From positions 1-38,174 of IMG/VR virus record IMGVR_UViG_3300007734_000664: a DNA stretch of 38,174 nt; one strand, written 5' to 3'. The notes beneath the pieces were generated by a model that was not told where the DNA came from, did no database searches, and worked only from the letters and a program-made list of their open reading frames with translations. Both the position numbers and the translations under genes were made by a program. Position 1 is the stretch's first letter. The number at the start of each line of letters is the position of its first letter. The stretch is from a virus. Shown here piece after piece: positions 29,629 through 35,535 of the stretch.

Positions 29629-29872
29629 GACAGTGATTCCTGAGGTGACGGTGCTGCACTGCCCGAATTGCGACAGCGACCTGTGGGTCGTGGCGCATCG
29701 CGTCTTGGCCGTGAAAGGCCACATCGCCGTCGAGAGCAGCGAGTCCCGCGCTCATTCCTGTTTGTATTGCAGCTATACCTACGAGCAGCGACTCCCGCAA
29801 AACGACGACGGCTGGCAGAAACGGTCGCAGCCCGTGGTGCCGCCCGTAATCGGAGAGGATGACGGGGCATGA
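29621..29872 (+). CDS. zinc-ribbon protein (83 aa)
   Basis: CPNC (14-17) and CLYC (47-50), each next to beta strands (LHCPNCDSDLWVVAHRVLAV, HSCLYCSYTYEQ), form a typical single zinc ribbon. The C-terminal tail is acidic and proline-containing. ATGA-type coupling at both ends. Role unknown; one of several such proteins in this block. Confidence 0.7.
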   Translation: MAETVIPEVTVLHCPNCDSDLWVVAHRVLAVKGHIAVESSESRAHSCLYCSYTYEQRLPQNDDGWQKRSQPVVPPVIGEDDGA

Positions 29873-30075
29873 GTAACCGCGAGTTAAAGACTGGGGATCG
29901 ATTCACGATCACCAGAATCGTGCAGCCTGACTATGACTCCTACGCCGTAATCCACCTATCTGGCGGCGTGGCATTCGGGTGCGGCAAGCAGTGGTTCGAC
30001 GCGGAAGATCCACAGGTCGGCTCAGTCGTGGTGTTTGGGGCAGATGGGCATTTCCACACTGAGCCACAGCCATGA
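29869..30075 (+). CDS. hypothetical small beta protein (68 aa)
   Basis: 68 aa, mostly strands: ELKTGDRFTITRIVQPDYDSYAVIHLSGGVAFGCGKQWFD, like a small barrel. Coupled by ATGA to both neighbours. No family recognised. Confidence 0.65.
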   Translation: MSNRELKTGDRFTITRIVQPDYDSYAVIHLSGGVAFGCGKQWFDAEDPQVGSVVVFGADGHFHTEPQP

Positions 30076-30317
30076 CCTGTCCTAGCTGTAACGGCGTCTC
30101 TGGCGGCTGCGCGACGTGTATTAAGGAATACGCTGACGCGACCGATCAGAGCGGACTATGGCGTTGTGGGCACAAGAACCAGATGGCTAATGACACGCGA
30201 GTGGTGACGGACGCAAACGGGGTGGCGCATCTGGAGCGCATCCCGCAGCGGTTTGTTGTGGTCAAGGACGGCGTGTTCTGCACCGAATGTAGCCAGGTAG
30301 TCGAGCGCACGGCATGA
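30072..30317 (+). CDS. zinc-ribbon protein (81 aa)
   Basis: CPSC (3-6), CATC (13-16), then CGH and a late CTEC: enough ligands for one or two zinc ions. Middle section is beta-type (VVTDANGVAHLERIPQRFVVVKDGVF). Coupled by ATGA on both sides. Confidence 0.65.
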   Translation: MTCPSCNGVSGGCATCIKEYADATDQSGLWRCGHKNQMANDTRVVTDANGVAHLERIPQRFVVVKDGVFCTECSQVVERTA

Positions 30318-30841
30318 TCGTGACACGCACGCAAACCTATGCGGTCTGCCCCTCCTGCCAGAAGGACGCGGGGCAAGTGGACCACCTGCTCGGGAGGGCG
30401 ACTGAGACGCGCTGGTATTGCGAGTCCTGCGGCTGCGCCTATCGGCTTGTGTTCGACGGCGCAGGAGGCGTGGACATCTCCGTTGCGCCTGGGCGCAAGG
30501 TGAAGACGGTGAACGTGCTACAGCTGCCACCGCACCCCACGCCGGTTTACTTCGTCGTGCCGGGGATGCGGTTCGATGGGCCTGACGCTGGCGGCAGTGA
30601 CTACTCGCAAGACGAACGAAACGCGTTCTTCTACGAGTCACACTCCTGCCCGACGAACTGGCTCAAGCCGGAGATGGTCTACGTGGACGGCGACAGCGAC
30701 CCGCACGGGCTGCTGAAGTTCGTCACGGCGCGGGACAGGGACAGCCTGCCTCCTGACGAGGACTACGGGCCGAACGCGCACGATGACGCGCTCGTGGCGC
30801 TCATCGAGAGCGCGATGGATAAGCCGAAAGACGGCGCATGA
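30314..30841 (+). CDS. hypothetical protein with N-terminal zinc ribbon (175 aa)
   Basis: Zinc ribbon CPSC ... CESC (12-42) followed by a beta-rich domain (VKTVNVLQLPPHPTPVYFVVPGMRF) and an acidic second half (YVDGDSDPHGLLKFV, DEDYGPNAHDDALVALIESAMD). It is the largest of the zinc-ribbon series. Function unknown; the C-terminal part could be a small enzyme or binding domain, but no motif is diagnostic. Confidence 0.65.
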   Translation: MIVTRTQTYAVCPSCQKDAGQVDHLLGRATETRWYCESCGCAYRLVFDGAGGVDISVAPGRKVKTVNVLQLPPHPTPVYFVVPGMRFDGPDAGGSDYSQDERNAFFYESHSCPTNWLKPEMVYVDGDSDPHGLLKFVTARDRDSLPPDEDYGPNAHDDALVALIESAMDKPKDGA

Positions 30842-30912
30842 CATGCCCACGCTGCCACGGCACGGGCTGCACGAACTGTGAAGGCTCAGGAACACTCGCA
30901 GGAGGCAGATGA
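30838..30912 (+). CDS. 24-aa DnaJ-type zinc-knuckle miniprotein
   Basis: MTCPRCHGTGCTNCEGSGTL and four more residues. CPRCHGTG and CTNCEGSG match the CxxCxGxG repeats of the DnaJ zinc domain, here as a complete tiny gene. ATGA overlaps with both the upstream stop and the downstream start leave no spare sequence, supporting translation. Confidence 0.55.
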   Translation: MTCPRCHGTGCTNCEGSGTLAGGR

Positions 30913-31466
30913 TTCACTCCCTGGTCGGCCCGTTGCCACGGCACCACTACGTCTACGTGGACGCGACGTTTACACATCGCACGGTCCAAGGACCGCGCTA
31001 CCAACCCGCTGTGTGGTTTGGCCTGACCAGCACACCAGGCCGCATGTGGGGCTGCACGGTGATGCTGGAGAGTGGGGCTGTTTATCGGAGCCTGCCGCCG
31101 CACGCGCTGGCTTTCTCGATGCACCCCGAGGAGCCGTGGGGCGCACAGGACGCGCAGACGTGGGACTGCTACGGGACGGACTTCTCGACGCTGGAATATC
31201 CCTATCTGGCAGGGCTACGGTGCGTGGCTAAGGCAGGACAACAGGAGTTATCTGGGCAACATCTGTTCTCTGCTGCGCCCATCGGGGATGGGTTTAGCCA
31301 GGTGCCGGAACAGGCAAAGGAGTTTCACTTCCTGCATCTCGAAAACGGGCGACTGACTATCCAGCCCACCAACCGCATCGTCTACGAGGAACGGTCGTTC
31401 ACCGTCGGCCCGATGGCCTTCCCGCACGGGCTGGCACGGCAGACCGAAATTTATAGCTGCGAGTGA
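30909..31466 (+). CDS. conserved phage protein of unknown function (185 aa)
   Basis: 185 aa with HYVYVDATFTHRTVQGPRYQPAVWFGLTSTPGRMWGCTVMLESGAVYRSLPPHALAF at the N-terminus, a pattern I associate with a conserved group of phage proteins of unknown role, then a polar C-terminal half (PAKEFHFLHLENGRLTIQP region). Last gene of the early arm, ending about 95 bases before the convergent late arm. Confidence 0.7.
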   Translation: MIHSLVGPLPRHHYVYVDATFTHRTVQGPRYQPAVWFGLTSTPGRMWGCTVMLESGAVYRSLPPHALAFSMHPEEPWGAQDAQTWDCYGTDFSTLEYPYLAGLRCVAKAGQQELSGQHLFSAAPIGDGFSQVPEQAKEFHFLHLENGRLTIQPTNRIVYEERSFTVGPMAFPHGLARQTEIYSCE

Positions 31467-31469
31467 ACG

Positions 31470-31546
31470 TCGCCGCTGCCGAGCCATCTCTCTCGGGTCT
31501 CGGAATGAGTGGGGTCGAGCGAGTTCCCAGCCTTGGGCAGCGGCGA
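31470..31546. terminator. convergent-arm inverted repeat, possible bidirectional terminator
   Basis: TCGCCGCTGCC (31470-31480) and GGCAGCGGCGA (31536-31546) are perfect 11-bp arms around a 55-base loop, located exactly between the ends of the rightward early and leftward late arms. There is no T-tract in either direction, so a Rho-assisted or structural end, or RNA duplex stop, is more likely than a standard intrinsic terminator. Confidence 0.5.
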
Positions 31547-31560
31547 ACACACCGAGTGTA

Positions 31561-31770
31561 TCAGCGACGGCGCAGCAGGTCTGACACCACGCCCGGCAGG
31601 TCGAGCGGCTGGCTTGTCACCAGCCTGAGCAGCAGGTTGACACCCGCAATGGCCCCAACCTGGACGTTCTGATCGACATCCGGCAGCACCTTTCCGTAGC
31701 TGTTGGCGACGGAGAGCAGCACTGCTGCCGCGTTGAACCACATCGTTTTGGAGAGAAACGCTTTCTTCAT
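31561..31770 (-). CDS. holin-like small membrane protein (69 aa)
   Basis: MKKAFLSKTMWFNAAAVLLSVANSYG, then VQVGAIAGVNLLLRLVTSQPL: two hydrophobic stretches (about 10-24 and 36-50) with the N-x-x-LR-x-x-T-x-x-P ending shared by a common class of small phage holin-like proteins. Last gene of the late arm, suitable for timing lysis. Confidence 0.6.
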   Translation of the reverse strand: MKKAFLSKTMWFNAAAVLLSVANSYGKVLPDVDQNVQVGAIAGVNLLLRLVTSQPLDLPGVVSDLLRRR

Positions 31771-31779
31771 GTCCGTGTC

Positions 31780-32418
31780 CTACTGAGCCGGAATTGGCCC
31801 GCCGACCGCGAGATTGCAATTCGCGGGATTACCCTGCCCCGCGTCCGTGATGAATCCCTGCCCTGTGGCCACTGGCCCACCGTTCAACGTCTCACCCAAG
31901 GGGCAGCGACAGTCTGCCAGCTTGACACCGTTCACCGACTTGGCGGGTGAACAGGCAAACGAAAAGCAGTTGACGACGGGGGCAACGATACTAGGCGCTC
32001 CCGCACACACCTGACCCGTGACCGCCGTCTTGGACAGCGGGGATGTGGCCCAGCCGTTAATGGCCTGCGGGATGTGCTGGCGGAAGCTGTAGAGGCTCCA
32101 CACGCCGTTCTTCGATGGAGCCGCGCAGGAGCCACGCATGTTGCCGCCCGTCACGTCCGCAATCGCTGCGCCCTTCAACACCGGGCACATGCACGACATC
32201 TCTGGGTAGGACGCAAACCCGCCACCCTCCACCCGCGCCCGAATCATCTTCGGACTGCCGTCAGGATTCAGCACTGGGGTGCAGTTGCTGGCCGCACAGA
32301 GGGCGAAATCTCCTGTGCAAGCCTTGATACCTGCTGGCAGGGGAATGGGCGACTGGGCCGACGCCACACACGCCATCACGCACACCATCACGCTGAGCAG
32401 CCAGACGCGCTTGATCAT
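31780..32418 (-). CDS. secreted Cys-rich protein (212 aa)
   Basis: Signal peptide (MIKRVWLLSVMVCVMACVASA, cleavage after Ala21 before Gln). The mature part has 12 Cys in pairs (SCMC, NCFSFAC, DCRC), consistent with disulfides in the periplasm or outside. Gly/Pro-rich loops, no enzyme motif. It overlaps the DUF5675-like gene by ATGA. Possibly acts on the envelope during lysis or coats the cell; unassigned. Confidence 0.7.
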   Translation of the reverse strand: MIKRVWLLSVMVCVMACVASAQSPIPLPAGIKACTGDFALCAASNCTPVLNPDGSPKMIRARVEGGGFASYPEMSCMCPVLKGAAIADVTGGNMRGSCAAPSKNGVWSLYSFRQHIPQAINGWATSPLSKTAVTGQVCAGAPSIVAPVVNCFSFACSPAKSVNGVKLADCRCPLGETLNGGPVATGQGFITDAGQGNPANCNLAVGGPIPAQ

Positions 32419-32909
32419 GGAAATCCTGTCGCGTCTTCTTTCGACGCTGCTGAGAATGTTTCCGAAGTGGTGACTCTGGGCGTCACGATGTCCAGCCAGA
32501 CCAGATCGCCTGCCGCTACGCAGGCCGAGATGCGTTTTTGCACCTCTGTCATTGCGTCACGCGAATGCAGGATCTGCATCTCCGCACCCGTCTCGACCGA
32601 AAACACTCCACGCTGCGTGCCGACCAGAATGCAGCCTGTGGTGTCGGCTTTGTTGTTATTGCCAGGATGAATTCTGATGCCCTCAAACATCGGCACGGAA
32701 TGCAGGATGGGGAGCATTCTCTGGAACCGCTGGCTGCGGCTGATCGTGACGCGATACGTCCCAGACGGGATGGCCGTATCCCCAATCAGCTTGACACCAT
32801 CAGGCCGCACGGGGTCTTCCAGCGTCTGGCACACGTAGCCGTCCTCAAACGTCATCGTGCCCAGTGTGCGGGAGTCGGTGCAGTCGTCCCGCACCATGTA
32901 AATGGTCAT
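32415..32909 (-). CDS. DUF5675-like protein, candidate lysis enzyme (164 aa)
   Basis: MTIYMVRDDCTDSRTLGTMTFEDGYVCQTLEDPVRPDG, then IPSGTYRVTISRSQRFQ and the motif IRIHPGNNNKADTTGCILVG (His101 and Cys111 region). This fits DUF5675 (PF18925). The H-x-G-N...T-x-GC arrangement recalls the His/Cys motif of L,D-transpeptidases, though that relation is inference. No other endolysin is evident, making this the best candidate for cell-wall attack. Confidence 0.7.
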   Translation of the reverse strand: MTIYMVRDDCTDSRTLGTMTFEDGYVCQTLEDPVRPDGVKLIGDTAIPSGTYRVTISRSQRFQRMLPILHSVPMFEGIRIHPGNNNKADTTGCILVGTQRGVFSVETGAEMQILHSRDAMTEVQKRISACVAAGDLVWLDIVTPRVTTSETFSAASKEDATGFP

Positions 32910-33106
32910 TGAGACATCATCTTGTCGAGCTTGGTGTCAATGGCAGAGAGTGACGACAGCGTCAACATGTGCCGTTCTTCCATCTGCCTGTAGCGTTCCG
33001 CACAGACGGCTTCGTGGGTATTGACACGCCCCTCAAGACGAATCAGCCACACGATTACGGCGACAGCAGACACCGCAGGAATGCTCATCAAAATGTTGGC
33101 TGTCAC
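32906..33106 (-). CDS. single-span membrane protein with coiled coil (66 aa)
   Basis: GTG start overlapping the previous stop (GTGA). One N-terminal hydrophobic span (residues about 5-22, SIPAVSAVAVIVWLI) followed by a charged helix (RLEGRVNTHEAVCAERYRQMEERHMLTLSSLSAIDTKLDKMM). This is the plan of inner-membrane spanin or holin-accessory proteins; position in the lysis block agrees. No partner outer-membrane spanin gene was identified. Confidence 0.6.
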   Translation of the reverse strand: MTANILMSIPAVSAVAVIVWLIRLEGRVNTHEAVCAERYRQMEERHMLTLSSLSAIDTKLDKMMSQ

Positions 33107-33312
33107 AATATGTCAACCACTTTCAGTGGAGGCAGATACGTCCACGTTTTGGTCTTCGGGTGATACGTGTCTCCGCATTGCGGCGGGGGCACAGTCTTTG
33201 TGGTATCGACAAACAGATAGCTGCTGTCAGGTGGGACAGGAATGTTGTCCTCGCCGCTCCATGTCGCGTAGCACACGTAATCACTCGTCCGCGTTTCAGC
33301 AATCGTCGGCAT
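33103..33312 (-). CDS. hypothetical small protein (69 aa)
   Basis: MPTIAETRTSDYVCYATWSGEDNIPVPPDSSYLFVDTTKTVPPPQCGDTYHPKTKTWTYLPP: aromatic- and Pro-rich, like short virion accessory proteins downstream of fibre genes. TAATG with the upstream gene and GTGA with the downstream one. Not recognised. Confidence 0.65.
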   Translation of the reverse strand: MPTIAETRTSDYVCYATWSGEDNIPVPPDSSYLFVDTTKTVPPPQCGDTYHPKTKTWTYLPPLKVVDIL

Positions 33313-33887
33313 TAGTAAAACTCCACCACTTGGTAACTGCTGACATTCGTGCCGGTGCCGACCGCACGGCTGGCTGTCACCGTTGTAGCGTTGGTCAGTG
33401 TTAGCCGTGTTGTGATGGTCTGCGGGGACGCAAGTTCTGTGGTGGAATACCGCAGATCAAACAACTGACTCTTGCTCGTATTGACCGTGGTAATCGTTGC
33501 GGTGTTCGACCCAACCGACGCGAGTGTGATGGTGCCGCGCTGGACAGACTTAATCACACCCGGCCAGTATTCGATAACTTCGTACGATGTCCGCAACACA
33601 TCGCCCGTGTTGGTTGTGCGAGTGGCGGTGACGGTGGTGGCATTCGTGAACACCACAGTGCCCGTGGACGCATCCCAGCGGCCTACTGCGCCATCACCAT
33701 CCTGCGACACGGACAACACGCTGTTGTTTAGGTCCACCGTGCTAATAGTGGCTGCGGCGGTTGAAGAGCCATTCGGCACCGACAACACGCCACGCTGAAT
33801 GGAGCGGATCATCGACCGCTGCCCGAACTGCGCGACCCGCGAGTCAAGCGCCGAGCCAGTGAGAATCTTCTGTGGGCCTTGTCGCAT
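33312..33887 (-). CDS. beta-rich virion protein with internal duplication (191 aa)
   Basis: Two repeats of about 80 residues: IRSIQRGVLSV / IKSVQRGTITL, FTNATTVTATR / LTNATTVTASR, and SYEVIEYW / SYQVVEFY. All beta-type, as in fibre or decoration domains. Placed 3 bases after a small beta protein and in the block after the fibre-like gene, so a tail-appendage role is plausible. Confidence 0.7.
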   Translation of the reverse strand: MRQGPQKILTGSALDSRVAQFGQRSMIRSIQRGVLSVPNGSSTAAATISTVDLNNSVLSVSQDGDGAVGRWDASTGTVVFTNATTVTATRTTNTGDVLRTSYEVIEYWPGVIKSVQRGTITLASVGSNTATITTVNTSKSQLFDLRYSTTELASPQTITTRLTLTNATTVTASRAVGTGTNVSSYQVVEFY

Positions 33888-33889
33888 GA

Positions 33890-34258
33890 CTACGGGGTAA
33901 TTCTGTTGACGTAACCGGTGACGGTGATGACGTTGGTCGTCGCCGCAAACACTTTGACAGTGAGCGCCACAGAACCACTGCCCAGCAAAGGTAGGCCTGG
34001 CACGGCCATCACCAGCCCCGACTTGAACGGCACGGTCAGAACGATGTTCTGGTTGGGCGCAGTCGCCCCGCCAAACTCAATGGTCGTCAGCACGTCCGCC
34101 GTGTGCGCGTTGTACAACCAGAGCCACACTTCGTCAATGATCGTGGCACTGGTGCCGGTGGTGTGGACCGTGGTGCCAGCGGTAGACGTGGCCGCGACAA
34201 GGACAGCCTGCCCTTGAGTAGAACCGGAGAACGGAATTTTTGCTACAGCGTTTGCCAT
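33890..34258 (-). CDS. small beta-rich virion protein (122 aa)
   Basis: Ala/Thr/Val-rich strands (GQAVLVAATSTAGTTVHTTG, SGSVALTVKVFAATTNVITVTGYV), neutral, no signal peptide. Directly after the fibre-like gene. Composition resembles decoration and fibre-associated proteins. Specific role unknown. Confidence 0.65.
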   Translation of the reverse strand: MANAVAKIPFSGSTQGQAVLVAATSTAGTTVHTTGTSATIIDEVWLWLYNAHTADVLTTIEFGGATAPNQNIVLTVPFKSGLVMAVPGLPLLGSGSVALTVKVFAATTNVITVTGYVNRITP

Positions 34259-34267
34259 GTGTGACTC

Positions 34268-35521
34268 CTAGCCGAATGTCTGCATCTGAACGTAGTCAAG
34301 CCCGCCTACGGCTACTTGGAACGACGGCAACACGCCCACGCCATTATCGGTCAGCACAAAGCCAGCCGTAGACGGTGCAATCGACTGCTGCACACCCGTT
34401 GCCGTCGTGCCAGCCGCCAGCACCGCGTAGGCGGTCGTGGCCGTTGCACGTCCTGAGCCTCCACTGGCCACGTCCAACGGCGTCGTCAGCGTCAATCCCG
34501 CCGCGTTGATCGTGCCAGTCAGTGTTGGCGAGGCGCTCATCACCACATTGCCCGTGCCTGTCACGGGATTGCTGACCAGGGCTTTCCCCGCGTCCGTAAA
34601 CATCGCCTGCGAGGCGGTTGCACTGGTAAAGACGGGGGCAACAGTGAACGTCCCCACACCCGTCACTCCCAACGTGCTTGAGAACGTGCCCGTCGTCGCC
34701 CCGACTGCTGCCAACGTGCTTGTCCCCACCACCGTCAGCGTGTTGCCAACCGTGGCGTTTCTGGACAGGAACAGGTCGCGGGGCCGACTCGCCCCTGCCT
34801 TGCCAATGTCGTAGGTCGCATCGACAAACAGCAAATCCTGCGCGATGGGGTTGGGAATCGTGGCAGCAATAGCCGACGTTGCAGCCAGGATGAGCGTCGA
34901 GGTGGTATCAGCCACACCCACCACCCGCGCCAGCGCCGGAGCGGAGGTCGTAATCCCTCCCGCCGTGGCCGACACGTAATAGGTGCTGCCGACCACCACT
35001 GCACTGGCCGTCGTCGCCAGACCCGCCAACCGAATCGTCCCCGCCGTGTTGATGGGAATGGCCGATACCGCCATGCCAATCGACTGACAGGTGGTGCTGC
35101 TGACCGCAAAGTCGGCATCGGTCAGATACCACAGGCCCGGTGTCAGGGCCGGCGATTCCAGCCCTGAGGAGAGGTAGCAGACCTGTCCAGCCGCCACGGC
35201 TACGCCGACCGTGCCCTGGATGTCGAGGTTGACCGCTGAGCCGGGCACAGACAACACGTTGTCCTGCGTGCGGATGGTGGCTCCGGCGCTCGTCTTGTAC
35301 ACGAACTTCATGTTCGCGCCCGCCGCCAGGTAGGCCACATACCGCCCCGCGCTGTCCGCAACAATCGGATTGGCGTTCGCCACCGACAGGGCGGCGGTGG
35401 TGTACGTCGCCGCAGCGGTGGTCGTCCCAGCGGTGTAGGTGTAGATCAACGCACCGGAGACAGCGACTCCGGTGTCGTCAAGGACCGTCTGAAAGGGCGT
35501 CGGAGTGAGTGTGCCTGCCAT
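34268..35521 (-). CDS. tail-fibre-like protein (417 aa)
   Basis: N-terminal anchor-like domain (MAGTLTPTPFQTVLDDTGVAVSGALIYTYTAGTTTAAATYT), typical of short-tailed phage fibres, then Gly/Thr/Ala-rich repetitive beta sequence (DLFLSRNATVGNTLTVVG, TGTFSSTLGVTGVGTFTV) and TASGGSGRATATTAY-like region. It ends without a visible endorhamnosidase or other enzyme domain. Presumed host-contact protein. It is the first gene after the 868-aa ejection protein. Confidence 0.8.
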   Translation of the reverse strand: MAGTLTPTPFQTVLDDTGVAVSGALIYTYTAGTTTAAATYTTAALSVANANPIVADSAGRYVAYLAAGANMKFVYKTSAGATIRTQDNVLSVPGSAVNLDIQGTVGVAVAAGQVCYLSSGLESPALTPGLWYLTDADFAVSSTTCQSIGMAVSAIPINTAGTIRLAGLATTASAVVVGSTYYVSATAGGITTSAPALARVVGVADTTSTLILAATSAIAATIPNPIAQDLLFVDATYDIGKAGASRPRDLFLSRNATVGNTLTVVGTSTLAAVGATTGTFSSTLGVTGVGTFTVAPVFTSATASQAMFTDAGKALVSNPVTGTGNVVMSASPTLTGTINAAGLTLTTPLDVASGGSGRATATTAYAVLAAGTTATGVQQSIAPSTAGFVLTDNGVGVLPSFQVAVGGLDYVQMQTFG

Positions 35522-35535
35522 TTATCTGTGCCTCA

